DNA from: Virgibacillus proomii
GTDB taxonomy: Bacteria; Bacillota; Bacilli; Bacillales; Amphibacillaceae
Direction of reading: 5' to 3'
DNA: 64,000 nt
NCBI RefSeq assembly: GCF_900162615.1
Contig: NZ_FUFN01000010.1
Location: 1,494,149 to 1,558,148, forward strand
The notes under the pieces are model-generated. The model worked only from the letters and a program-made list of their open reading frames with translations. It did no database searches and had not been told where the DNA came from. Positions 8,086 to 16,849 of the stretch are shown here, piece after piece. Each line of letters begins with the position of its first letter. The stretch's first letter is position 1. The position numbers and the translations under genes are program-made.

Positions 8086-9129
8086 ATGTCACGTCGATTA
8101 AGTTATTTTATAGCTATATGTTTCATGTTGTTACTTACGTCATGCTCACAAGGAATAGCTTCAACTGGATCAGAACATCATTTCATCATTTCGCACTTTT
8201 TGCCAGGTAATCATCCGATTCAGACAGAAGTGTTTCAAGAAATAGGTAGTGAAATAGAAGAAAAATCAAATGGAGTTATTACATATGATATATATCCTGC
8301 CAATGCATTGGGAGAAGCAGGTTCTCAGTATGATATGACTGTTACAGGGGAGGTGGATATTGCATTAAGTGTACACGGATATTCCCCTGGTAGATTCCCC
8401 TTAGTATCGATTTTAGAACTGCCATTTTTGGCTGAGACAGCGGCTCATGGTTCAGAAATCCTGGAACATTTATATCAAGAATTTCCGAGTATTCAAGCAG
8501 AACACAGTGATACGATACCACTTTATTTATTTACTGCTGACCCAGCACAACTAATCACAAAGGAGCATCCCATTCAATCACCAGAGGATTTAAAGGGTTT
8601 ACGTATTCGTTCTCCCTCACCATTAGCAAACGACATTTTAGAGGTATTGGGAGCTGTGCCAGTGTCGATGCCAATGGGAGATGTTTATGAGTCAATGGAA
8701 CGTGGTGTCATTGATGGAGCAATGGTTCCTTTAGAGGCGCTTTATAATTATAACTTATATGAGGTAGCTACTTATATTACAGTAGGAAATTTTTCAACTA
8801 CACCATTTTTTGCGGTTATGAATAAGAATACATATGAACATTTGTCGAATGAAGAAAAAGAAATTATCAATGGGGCTACGGATCTGGAAACGTCCATAAA
8901 GAGTGGGAGTGTTTTTGATGTTGATGGAGAAAAAGGGAGAAAATTAGCAGAAGATAATGGTACGGAGATAATTGAGATAAATGAACAAATGGGAGTTGAA
9001 TGGGAGCGGGCATTAGATTCCATCTCTCAAACTTGGATCAATGATATGGAGAAAAAAGGGTTTCCCGGACAGAAAATTTACAACCGGGCATTGGAGTTAA
9101 GAGATGACTTAAAGGAGAGAAAGAAGTGA
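8086..9129 (+). CDS. dctP: TRAP transporter substrate-binding lipoprotein (DctP family)
   Basis: A 347-residue periplasmic-type binding protein of the DctP family. It has an N-terminal lipoprotein signal with lipobox LLLTSC (Cys at about residue 20). The family hallmark is visible in RIRSPSPLANDILEVLGAVPVSMP-like sequence (about 181-205), where Arg contacts the substrate carboxylate. It would capture an organic acid outside the cell for the DctQM permease. The neighbouring hpa operon makes an aromatic acid such as 4-hydroxyphenylacetate a reasonable guess. GGAGGGAG precedes the ATG. Confidence 0.85.
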   Translation: MSRRLSYFIAICFMLLLTSCSQGIASTGSEHHFIISHFLPGNHPIQTEVFQEIGSEIEEKSNGVITYDIYPANALGEAGSQYDMTVTGEVDIALSVHGYSPGRFPLVSILELPFLAETAAHGSEILEHLYQEFPSIQAEHSDTIPLYLFTADPAQLITKEHPIQSPEDLKGLRIRSPSPLANDILEVLGAVPVSMPMGDVYESMERGVIDGAMVPLEALYNYNLYEVATYITVGNFSTTPFFAVMNKNTYEHLSNEEKEIINGATDLETSIKSGSVFDVDGEKGRKLAEDNGTEIIEINEQMGVEWERALDSISQTWINDMEKKGFPGQKIYNRALELRDDLKERKK

Positions 9130-9134
9130 TGTAA

Positions 9135-9623
9135 ATGGAGAGACTAATTAATAAATTAAATAAGCTCTCACATGTTATAGCACAAGCTATCTTGTTAGCC
9201 ATGGCTGGTCTTATTACTTTAGATGTTTTAGGAAGATGGATATTTAAACAACCCATTACAGGGACGGTTGATTTCACAGAGATTGGACTAGCATTGGTCA
9301 TCTTTTTGAGTTTCGCTTATACACATATAAAGGAAGAACATATTACGATAGATTTTGTAGTAGAGCAATTTTCAAAACGTGTACAATTATTATTTTCCTT
9401 TTCAATTAATTTGATCATAGCGATGTTAATGGTCATTATTACTTGGAGTACCGCTACATATGCATTGCGTCTTTATAGAACAAATACAGTAACAGGGGAT
9501 TTAAATATTCCTTTATATCCAATTGTATTCTTAGCTTCAATTGGATTAGGGTTATTTGCTTTGACTGCATGTTTACATGTTTTTTACTACTGGAAAAAGG
9601 TGGTTCGTAACGATGAGTCCTGA
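9135..9623 (+). CDS. dctQ: TRAP transporter small permease (DctQ family)
   Basis: A 162-residue integral membrane protein with four predicted transmembrane segments (about residues 15-35, 50-68, 90-110, 130-152), the normal DctQ layout. It pairs with the large permease in sodium-driven uptake. It follows dctP by five bases and its last 11 bases overlap dctM. Confidence 0.85.
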   Translation: MERLINKLNKLSHVIAQAILLAMAGLITLDVLGRWIFKQPITGTVDFTEIGLALVIFLSFAYTHIKEEHITIDFVVEQFSKRVQLLFSFSINLIIAMLMVIITWSTATYALRLYRTNTVTGDLNIPLYPIVFLASIGLGLFALTACLHVFYYWKKVVRNDES

Positions 9624-10917
9624 AATGGTAGGTACAATAGGCATTCTTGCCTTAATCATTTTGTTTTTAATGAAAATTCCAGTAGGTGTTTCTCTTATAT
9701 TAGTAGGTCTAGCCGGAACATCCTTGATTCGGGGTTGGGATGTCGCATTTTTTCAACTAGGGAGGACCCCTTTTGATACAGCTAGCTCATACTCTCTAAG
9801 TGTCATTCCGTTATTTATTTTAATGGGTATGATTTTATCTTATACTGGTATGGGAAAGGATTTATATCGTGCCGTAGATAGTTGGATTGGCCATTTGAGA
9901 GGCGGATTAGCGATGGCAACCATTGGTACTGCAGCTATTTTTTCAGCTATTTCTGGCTCTTTGAATGCTACTACGGCAACGGTGTCCAAAATAACGCTAC
10001 CTGAAATGGAAAAATATAATTATAAACCAAGCTTGTCTACTGCTTGTGTAGCAGCGGGTGGAACATTGGGGATTTTAATTCCTCCAAGCGTAATCCTAAT
10101 TTTATATGGCATTCAAACGAGAGAGCCAATTGGAGAATTATTAATCGCAGGGATTATTCCGGGGATCATTCAAGTTGTTATTTTTATGATTATTGTTGCT
10201 ATTCTTGTACGTAAAGATCCTTCTTTAGCCCCTGCAAAAGTGGAGCAGTCAACTGTAATGGAGAAGTTCCATACATTAAAAAGTGTTTGGCCGTTTTTAG
10301 CTTTGTTTATCATCAGTATAGGAGGAATTTATTTAGGTATCTTCACTCCGACCGAAGCTGCTGGTGTAGGGGCAATTGGAGCGATGTTTTTTTCATTCAT
10401 TTCCAAAAGGCTAAACTGGAATCGATTAAAGCTATCATTTAACGAATCGGTAAAATTAACTGCTTATATTTTTTTAATTCTCATTGGAGCTACTATATTT
10501 AGTCAGTTCATAACAATTAGTAGGCTTCCGGTAGCGTTGACACAAATGGTAGGAAACTTGGAACTAAATTCGTCTGTTGTTCTGATTGTTATTTTATTTG
10601 CATTGTTTTTATTAGGCTGCTTTATAGAAGGTTTATCGCTAATTGTACTTACTATTCCAATTATTTATCCGATTATAATAGAGTTGGGATTTAATGGGGT
10701 ATGGTTTGGAATTATTATGGTCATGGCAATTAATATTGGTTCATTGACACCTCCTTTAGGAATAAGTATTTTTGTTATTAAGGGGGTTGCCAACCATATA
10801 CCGATACAAACTATTTTTAAAGGAGCAGTTCCAATGATTGTCGGAATGATAATCTGTATATTCTTGTTAATTATTTTCCCACAATTAGTAACGATTTTAC
10901 CTAATCTTATGCAATAA
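9613..10917 (+). CDS. dctM: TRAP transporter large permease (DctM family)
   Basis: A 434-residue, multi-spanning permease (about 12 hydrophobic segments) of the DctM family. Characteristic stretches are AAIFSAISGSLNATTATV (about 108-125), the GGTLGILIPPS loop (about 145-155), and the second-half SLTPPLG motif near residue 378. It is the sodium-coupled translocator. The ATG at 9613 follows AAGGTGG by ten bases and is preferred to the in-frame start at 9577. The dctPQM order is standard. Confidence 0.87.
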   Translation: MSPEMVGTIGILALIILFLMKIPVGVSLILVGLAGTSLIRGWDVAFFQLGRTPFDTASSYSLSVIPLFILMGMILSYTGMGKDLYRAVDSWIGHLRGGLAMATIGTAAIFSAISGSLNATTATVSKITLPEMEKYNYKPSLSTACVAAGGTLGILIPPSVILILYGIQTREPIGELLIAGIIPGIIQVVIFMIIVAILVRKDPSLAPAKVEQSTVMEKFHTLKSVWPFLALFIISIGGIYLGIFTPTEAAGVGAIGAMFFSFISKRLNWNRLKLSFNESVKLTAYIFLILIGATIFSQFITISRLPVALTQMVGNLELNSSVVLIVILFALFLLGCFIEGLSLIVLTIPIIYPIIIELGFNGVWFGIIMVMAINIGSLTPPLGISIFVIKGVANHIPIQTIFKGAVPMIVGMIICIFLLIIFPQLVTILPNLMQ

Positions 10918-11298
10918 ATATCTATCTTTTTTATGAAAATGAGAAAGAAGGGAAAAATACCGATGATTATATAGGTACGTGTTCCATAAGGTAATAAATA
11001 GACGTCTATTTAAACTCTCTAATAGTTGCGGCATTTGCATGAATGTCTAGGAATTTAAGCGTCATGAAGGAAAAAGGAGATATTCATTATTAAAATTCAG
11101 AAGGTTTAACAATATAGAACGATTTGAGCAATCAGCTGTGGAAATGTTACACAGCTGATATTTTCTTAATATTAACAAAAATCAATATTACTATAACCAA
11201 AATGTAATGGATGCTAATGTATACGCAGATGTTCTGACCTAAAAATTAGTTTACCGCTATAACCGCATTTCATTTAGGTTTAATAGAAAAATAGTCAA

Positions 11299-11453
11299 TT
11301 TTATCCCGCTCCAAAGATGCCGTTAGACTAGTTATAGATAAAAAAGAAAGTCTCGGTGCAGATAACGGCACTTGAACACCCGATTGGTTCAGGTCATATC
11401 CTGCGACTAACATTCGTTGGAAAAAGCGTTCCACGGAATGAAGCTTCACTTTC
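11299..11453 (+). repeat. Decayed family B repeat
   Basis: It begins TTTTATCCCGC and keeps AACGGCAC, CCCGATTGGTTCAGGTCATA and the closing CCACGGAATGAAGCTTCACTTT, but the middle has diverged. The 10918-11298 stretch before it holds no gene I can recognise, only a weak hairpin (CAGCTGTGG...CACAGCTG, about 11132-11157). Confidence 0.65.
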
Positions 11454-11514
11454 TCTTATCAGAAGCTCTCTGCCCTTTGTATGCCGCTGACCGAGCGCTT
11501 CTAGCGTTTATTCC

Positions 11515-11602
11515 ACTATAGGAAAGTATAAAATTTTAGGGTTTATCGTATAAGAAAAACTAGACCTCGCTAAAGGCTTGGCAACAAGCCAAGTTTTTCT
11601 AA
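11515..11602 (+). repeat. Family A dispersed repeat
   Basis: A nearly full copy: ACTATAGGAAAGTATAAAAT at the left, AAGAAAAACTAGA in the middle, and a terminator-like GGCTTGG-CAACA-AGCCAAG hairpin followed by TTTTTCT at the right. Confidence 0.8.
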
Positions 11603-11670
11603 TGATTCAAAATAGGTAAAGTTTAGTTAGCTATTATTGTAATGTGGTAGAGGAAGTGTGTTATCCTTAA

Positions 11671-11850
11671 CAGAGAGAATCAAAAATTAAATCTATTGAA
11701 AAAGTATTAAATTATACTAGAATAGGCCTACTAATAACAGATCCCTCTCTAACAGATAATCCAATCATTTATGTAAACAAAAGCTTTACTGAATAAAAAT
11801 AGGTACACATTGAAGAATGTTAAAATGGCTTTAAATGATATAGACAGAAT
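11671..11850 (+). pseudogene. Remnant of a LOV-domain blue-light receptor (YtvA-like)
   Basis: The frame 11671-11796 reads KVLNYTRIGLLITDPSLTDN followed by PIIYVNKSFTE and a TAA. This is the start of a LOV domain as in B. subtilis YtvA ([20 protein letters not shown]). A shifted frame just after continues with RYTLKN, where YTLEE or similar is expected. The FMN-binding cysteine motif is gone. There is no start codon and no ribosome site. It is a degraded fragment. Confidence 0.75.
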
Positions 11851-12051
11851 TATAAAGAACAGAATTACAAAGAACAGAATTACAAAGAAAAAAGATCACT
11901 TATAAAATCATGTAAAACAATAGAAGATTTAAGCATTATTCCTGATTTAGAAATTAAAGGTCGTAAGGTGTTTAGTGAGTTAGAACGTGGCTTTGAACTT
12001 GAAACGAAAAAAGAGTGCCAGAAGTGGTTAAAAGTTCTTGAAGAACATTGA
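11839..12051 (+). pseudogene. Unidentified coding remnant with a 15-base tandem repeat
   Basis: An open frame with no start codon encodes three NYKEQ-like units (15-base tandem repeat, 11848-11892), then a stretch including IIPDLEIKGRKVFSELERGF and a C-terminal KKECQKWLKVLEEH. It looks like real protein sequence, since charged helices end at a natural stop, but I do not recognise the family. It sits between two clear gene fragments, so it is probably another remnant. Confidence 0.4.
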
Positions 12052-12152
12052 CTTGTTATAATGGAATTAAAGGAAGCGGATGTGGAGAATGTCCTCCCTG
12101 TAAATTAAGGAGACAAGGTCTTATAAAGTATGAAGAACAAAAACGTAAGTAG
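12048..12152 (+). pseudogene. queC: C-terminal fragment of queC (7-cyano-7-deazaguanine synthase)
   Basis: The frame reads LTCYNGIKGSGCGECPPCKL and then RRQGLIKYEEQKRK before a TAG. This is the zinc-binding tail of QueC (TCYNG...GCGxCxxCxLR) that contributes to preQ0 synthesis for queuosine. The ATP-pyrophosphatase part is missing, so this is a truncated remnant. No other que gene is nearby. Confidence 0.8.
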
Positions 12153-12457
12153 CTGTAGAAGAAAGGTATGCAAACCATGTACAACTGCTCGACCGCTTGC
12201 TTCTTCTCTTATATAGAAATGAAATTGTGGTAAGCATCGTCTAGGCATTAAATTAATTCTACAAAATCCCCCTCACTTCACCTATTAAAAGCTTGATAAA
12301 GAAAGATAGAATTTATCTTTTGGAAGCGCCATAATTGTGTTTGGCTTCGGATTGTATTATTATTTATATGTTGATCGATGTAAGAATTTAATTGTGAATT
12401 CAGTCACTTAAATATGAAGCAAAAACTAAACTATTAGTGTAAGCAAAGGAGTATATT
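12153..12457. other. Leader of mvaS
   Basis: No gene is recognisable here. The sequence is AT-rich, with an AAAGGAG ribosome site immediately before the mvaS ATG at 12458. Confidence 0.4.
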
Positions 12458-13624
12458 ATGAAAATAGGAATTGATAAAATTGGTTTTTATGTTCCACATT
12501 TATATGTAGATATGAATAAACTGGCAAAAGCAAGAAATGTAGATCCAGAAAAATATACGATAGGTATTGGTCAAGAAAAAATGGCAATTGCACCAATTAC
12601 ACAGGACTCTGTGACATTGGCTGCTAATGCAGCATTAAATATTCTGGATGATGCCGATAAGAAGAATATTGATTTTGTTATATTTGGAACGGAGACAGGT
12701 GTGGATAACTCCAAAGCTGCCGGAATATATATTCACCACCTATTAGAACTTAAGCCGAATGTAAGAACAATTGAAGTGAAGCAGGCTTGTTATGGAGCAA
12801 CAGCAGGTATTCAAATGGCAAAAGGTCATATTGCATTAAATCCAGACAGCAAAGTACTAGTTCTAGCCTCTGATATCGCTAGATATGGTTTAAGAACTGG
12901 CGGTGAAGCAACACAAGGGGCAGGCGCAGTTGCGCTAGTAATTAGTAGAGATCCCCGTATCATGAAGCTTGAGGATAAAAGTGCCTTCATGACCGGCGAG
13001 GTGATGGACTTTTGGCGGCCTGTATATTCCGAATATGCCTTAGTTAATGGCAAGCTGTCGAATGAAAAATATCTTTCTTTCTTTGAAGAAATTTGGCAGA
13101 CATTTAAAACTTCTACAGGCTTATCAATAAAAGATTTTGCCGCTATTTGTTACCATCTTCCATATACAAAGATGGGATTAAAGGCCCTGCGAACGATTTA
13201 TGATGAGGGAACAGAAGCGGATAAAGAGCGTTTGTTAAAAAACTTGGAATACAGTAAAATGTATAATAAAAATGTAGGTAATATTTATACTGGCTCCTTA
13301 TATTTAAGCTTTATATCTTTACTTGAGCATCAGAAGGATTTAGAAGAAGGAGCAAGAATTGGTTTATTCAGCTATGGTTCTGGAGCTGTAGGAGAGTTCT
13401 TCACCGGTATATTACAGCCAAACTATCAAGCTCATTTAAATCAAAAACAACATGAAGAAATGTTAGCTTCAAGAATAGAAGTAACTGTAGCGGAATATGA
13501 AAAAATCTTTGAGATGATTTTACCTAAAGATGGATCAACAGTACAGTTAGATACAGAGGCGGATCCAGCAAAAATAAAATTAGCTGGGGTAAGTGAGCAT
13601 ATTCGCCAATATATTAATAGCTAA
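12458..13624 (+). CDS. mvaS: Hydroxymethylglutaryl-CoA synthase
   Basis: A 388-residue thiolase-fold enzyme of normal bacterial HMG-CoA synthase length. The catalytic Cys is in QACYGATAG (about residue 111), and other family segments are IGIGQEKMAI near residue 37 and YHLPYTKMG near 230. It condenses acetyl-CoA with acetoacetyl-CoA, the committed step towards mevalonate. No other mevalonate-pathway gene lies beside it, and most Bacillales rely on the MEP pathway instead. It is a single-gene unit bounded by a strong terminator downstream. Confidence 0.9.
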   Translation: MKIGIDKIGFYVPHLYVDMNKLAKARNVDPEKYTIGIGQEKMAIAPITQDSVTLAANAALNILDDADKKNIDFVIFGTETGVDNSKAAGIYIHHLLELKPNVRTIEVKQACYGATAGIQMAKGHIALNPDSKVLVLASDIARYGLRTGGEATQGAGAVALVISRDPRIMKLEDKSAFMTGEVMDFWRPVYSEYALVNGKLSNEKYLSFFEEIWQTFKTSTGLSIKDFAAICYHLPYTKMGLKALRTIYDEGTEADKERLLKNLEYSKMYNKNVGNIYTGSLYLSFISLLEHQKDLEEGARIGLFSYGSGAVGEFFTGILQPNYQAHLNQKQHEEMLASRIEVTVAEYEKIFEMILPKDGSTVQLDTEADPAKIKLAGVSEHIRQYINS

Positions 13625-13642
13625 TAGGCATAAGTGATGAGT

Positions 13643-13682
13643 AAAAAACGGATTTCTCTAAACTAGAGAAATCCGTTTTTTA
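13643..13682 (+). terminator. Strong terminator after mvaS
   Basis: AAAAAACGGATTTCTCTAA pairs with the complementary arm ending in a TTTTTT run, around a tiny loop at about 13662-13664. The A-run and T-run make it usable on both strands. Confidence 0.85.
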
Positions 13683-13732
13683 CTGTTAAGGAAACGAAAT
13701 TTTTATGGTGGATATTTTTTGAAAAGCAGCAT

Positions 13733-14160
13733 CGTCTAGCTTGAACGCTCAAGCTGTAACCAAACTCTGATTTTCTTCCTGCGATAGCCAACATGAGTTC
13801 GAATCGAAAGGAAGGTCGACTAAAAAGCGAACTTTCCACTCAGGCGTCGGCATTTCCCTGTTTTAGAGGCACGTTTTCTTTATCCTGAGTATAAGGAGCG
13901 TACTTTTCTCATTTCTATAATTTACTTATCTTTTTGTGAACGTAATGAGAAAAACGGCTTCTAAATCCTCGATTCGTTTCGGGTCGACAGAACAGGAAAG
14001 CTACTTGAATAGACATCGCACGCAGAAAAGTGTTTTTCTTTTCAAGGACAGAAAAGCTAAGTCAGCGATACTTCGCAATTTTTTCAAGGAAAAAAGCACT
14101 CCTTGAATGAAGTTTCACTGTACGTTTCAGAATTTTGCCGTTATACGTTACTAAACAAGC
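13733..14160 (+). repeat. Long composite repeat (family F), copy 1
   Basis: This stretch shares order and wording with 41435-41880: TCGTCTAGC...CTTCCTGCGATA, GGTTCGAAT/GAGTTCGAAT...AAAGGAAGG, TTTCTTTATCC, GATTCGTTT, a CATCGCACGCAGAAAA block and a closing CCTTGAATGAAG...TTTCAC. It includes family C motifs (TTTTCAAGGACAGAAAAGC). No gene lies in 13690-14246. Confidence 0.65.
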
Positions 14161-14246
14161 GCACTTCTAGTTTTTGTTCTACATATACGATAAGAAATGA
14201 TAAACTTAAAGAGACAAATAAAAAATGAGGGAATGCACCAATCAAG

Positions 14247-14699
14247 TTACGAAGTGGAGTAAATTTCTGTTAATTTATCTGCAACGGCTTCTGTCAACTC
14301 CTTAGTCATTTTAGGGACAAACGATTTTAAAACGGGATTTATAACAGATCCGAGCATGCCACTAGCCTTTATATTTAAATGACCAGTCATGTTGGTTTTT
14401 CTATCGCTAATCGTTTTTGCATAGAAGGATCCGCCTCCAGTAAATTTTTCACTTAAACCAATGAGATCAAAGGTTACTTTGTTAGGCTCTTGCCATTCGG
14501 TAATAATAACTTTTAACTGAACTTTTTTGTGAACGATTCCAAGGTCTCCCTTAAATGTCCAGGTTGATTCTCTTTCATTTAAAATTTCATGGTCAATATA
14601 TCCGGGGATTAATGGAGCCCATCGATTCATATCGCTAACGAACTCCCACACGTCACTAATAGGAACATTCATCTCGATTTCATGCTTTCCACTAGGCAT
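14247..14699 (-). CDS. SRPBCC-family (CoxG-like) protein
   Basis: A 150-residue protein with the helix-grip SRPBCC/START fold of the CoxG type: an N-terminal ISDVWEFVSDMNRWAPLIPGY motif region (about 15-35) and a long C-terminal helix. Family members bind hydrophobic ligands. CoxG is linked to carbon monoxide dehydrogenase, but no cox genes are here, so the role is unknown. GGAAGGTGA precedes the start. Its upstream region is shared with the divergent ABC operon. Confidence 0.7.
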   Translation of the reverse strand: MPSGKHEIEMNVPISDVWEFVSDMNRWAPLIPGYIDHEILNERESTWTFKGDLGIVHKKVQLKVIITEWQEPNKVTFDLIGLSEKFTGGGSFYAKTISDRKTNMTGHLNIKASGMLGSVINPVLKSFVPKMTKELTEAVADKLTEIYSTS

Positions 14700-14744
14700 A
14701 ACGTTCTCACCTTCCTTGAATTAATAATATATGGATGAAGAACA

Positions 14745-14758
14745 CCAGGTATACCTGG
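14745..14758. promoter_or_regulatory. Perfect 14-base palindrome upstream of the SRPBCC gene
   Basis: CCAGGTATACCTGG is fully self-complementary and lies 46 bases upstream of the SRPBCC start. Its half-sites (CAGGTAT and ATACCTG) recur in the ABC promoter at 15010-15026. It looks like an operator. The rest of 14760-15000 shows nothing recognisable. Confidence 0.45.
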
Positions 14759-15000
14759 CGTTACTAATTGTAATCTCAATACATTTTTTATAAAAATGAA
14801 CTTGTCATTTAAAAGAATTTGAAAGAGGGGATTTACTATATGTTTTACCATACAGAAAGATAAATAAACGTCTTTGATGAAAAGCTGCGAATGTTTAAAA
14901 AAAGACGTACATAATTGTATGCAAATGAAATTTTAATAACGACGAATAAACACAGGTCGTACTGAATGATAGAGCAGTAATAGGTTAAAAAATAGAGAAT

Positions 15001-15029
15001 TTTACGTTTATACCTGTTGCAGGTATAAT
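15001..15029 (+). promoter_or_regulatory. Promoter with embedded operator for the ABC transporter operon
   Basis: TTTACG (15001-15006), a 17-base spacer and a perfect TATAAT (15024-15029). The spacer holds a palindrome, ATACCTG-TTG-CAGGTAT (15010-15026), with the same half-sites as the palindrome at 14745-14758. Roughly 140 bases of leader follow. Confidence 0.5.
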
Positions 15030-15169
15030 GATACGTAATGACTAAGAGAAAGGCAAGTGCAATGATAGGAAGAATAATTTCCTCTCCAAATGTATCGTTA
15101 TTTTAGTTTGTAACAGCAGTAGCCATAGATTTTCGACTTAATGAAATCAGCCTGAAGAGGAGAGATTTA

Positions 15170-16048
15170 ATGGTAAAATTAATTGAAGGAAATCATATTA
15201 GAAAAATGATCCATAATAAAGATATTTTGAAAGACTTGTCCTTTTCCTTTGTAAAAGGAGAGGGAGTTGCCATTCTAGGGCCAAACGGTTCTGGTAAGAG
15301 TACGTTATTAAAACTATTAGCAGGACTGACCAAACCTACTAGTGGAACAATACATACACACGACTCTTGTAAAGTTGGCTATGCACCGGAACAATTTCCA
15401 GATGGAATAAGGTTTAGAGCTTTTGATTATCTCTATCACTTAGGAAAAATACAGGGCTTATCAAGTAAAAAAACAACGAAACGAGTAAACGATCTTCTTC
15501 AACAATTCGGAATGCAAGATGAAACGCAAGCTATAAAATATTTTTCAAAAGGGATGAAGCAGAAAGTTAGTATGATGCAGGCTTTATTAATGGGACCTTC
15601 CGTGTTAATTCTGGATGAGCCGCTGTCAGGACTAGATTTTATTATTCAACATGAACTGGAGTCGATTTTATATGACTTAAAGGAAAAAGGATTAACAATT
15701 ATTTTTTCTTGTCATGATGAAGTACTATTACAACGCATTGCCAATCGAATCATCGTGTTACATCAAGGTGTATTTTCTCAAGATTACTATCCGTCATACG
15801 AAAGGCAACACCAATATGTCACTATCCGGGCTTCTGTCCCTCGAGATCGCTCGCTAATCACGCGCTTGAGTAGTCGAAGTGAAGTACGAATTATTAAAGT
15901 GGATGAAAGAACGTTTGTATTAGCAGTATATGGGGAGAAAAGTGATGATGTATTGGTAGAACTCATTCAATCCGGTTCGTCGATTTACTTCGTTCAGCAG
16001 ACTTTACAAGCAAATTTTGCAAAATCCAAGGAGTGGAAGCTAACATGA
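15170..16048 (+). CDS. ABC transporter ATP-binding protein
   Basis: A 292-residue ATPase with Walker A GPNGSGKST (about residues 38-46), signature FSKGMKQKV (about 126-134), Walker B VLILDEP (about 145-151) and the switch His in FSCHDE. It resembles ATPases of ABC-2 type exporters. About 80 residues at the C-terminus lie beyond the core domain. GAGGAG lies upstream and the stop overlaps the permease start (ATGA). The substrate is unknown. Confidence 0.85.
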   Translation: MVKLIEGNHIRKMIHNKDILKDLSFSFVKGEGVAILGPNGSGKSTLLKLLAGLTKPTSGTIHTHDSCKVGYAPEQFPDGIRFRAFDYLYHLGKIQGLSSKKTTKRVNDLLQQFGMQDETQAIKYFSKGMKQKVSMMQALLMGPSVLILDEPLSGLDFIIQHELESILYDLKEKGLTIIFSCHDEVLLQRIANRIIVLHQGVFSQDYYPSYERQHQYVTIRASVPRDRSLITRLSSRSEVRIIKVDERTFVLAVYGEKSDDVLVELIQSGSSIYFVQQTLQANFAKSKEWKLT

Positions 16049-16749
16049 AAGCTTTGATTACTTATCAACTTCGGGATTATTTAAAATCGTATAATTATGT
16101 TGCGCCTTTTAGTGTTTTTATCATCATGTTAATTGTCAATTATGCATTTTATCCGAACCCGGTTTTGGCTAGTTATGGAGTGACTGCTATTTATTTGTAC
16201 ATCCTAACTGCATGGGTAACGGTTACTTTTTTCCATACCGAGGATTCTATACAGGAAGGAATAACTATTATCCATACAGGCAGCGAAAATAAATTCTTTG
16301 TTAGTAAGTATCTAAGTTTATTGTTTATCACGATTGTATTTGCAGTTATTTCTGTCGTATATCCAGTTGTATTCGGCATGTTTTCTGAGCAGGTAACAAT
16401 AGAATCATTAACAATTGGTTTTTTAACACATCTGTTACTAGGAGTATTAGCCATATCTATCGGTGCTTTATTTACTAGAAATATTGTTGAGACAAGGAGC
16501 AATCAATGGTTAGGAATTATATTAGTTCTTGTCGTGTCTATTTCATCGCTTGGAATTCAACAATTGCTCCCGCCATCCTGGGAATATTTATTACTTTTGA
16601 TTCCTCCGATATCTGAAGTTATTGTACAAATGAACGATTCTTTAAACGTAAATGATATTCTTATCATGTACGGCTGGAGTATAGGTTATTCGAGCTGCTT
16701 AATCATCATGTTTTTCATCATTTACCAACGAAAAAAAAGGTATAAATAA
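16045..16749 (+). CDS. ABC-2 type permease subunit
   Basis: A 234-residue membrane protein with six hydrophobic segments (about residues 20-38, 48-68, 95-115, 125-145, 155-173, 205-228), the usual layout of an ABC-2 permease. The ATG at 16045 lies behind AAGGAG and is translationally coupled to the ATPase. No specific motif identifies its cargo. Confidence 0.75.
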   Translation: MKALITYQLRDYLKSYNYVAPFSVFIIMLIVNYAFYPNPVLASYGVTAIYLYILTAWVTVTFFHTEDSIQEGITIIHTGSENKFFVSKYLSLLFITIVFAVISVVYPVVFGMFSEQVTIESLTIGFLTHLLLGVLAISIGALFTRNIVETRSNQWLGIILVLVVSISSLGIQQLLPPSWEYLLLLIPPISEVIVQMNDSLNVNDILIMYGWSIGYSSCLIIMFFIIYQRKKRYK

Positions 16750-16849
16750 GTTTCTTTTGAAAGGGTTAGTTGCCAACGGTTGGAAATAGAAGTGTAACTT
16801 TTAGGGGTCGCCACCCTTTTCTATATTTGTATCCTCTTTTTTAAAATAT

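Noticed and set aside
14669..14851. 60-codon open frame overlapping the SRPBCC gene start
   Set aside because: It overlaps the upstream regulatory palindrome and the SRPBCC start region, with unlikely composition.
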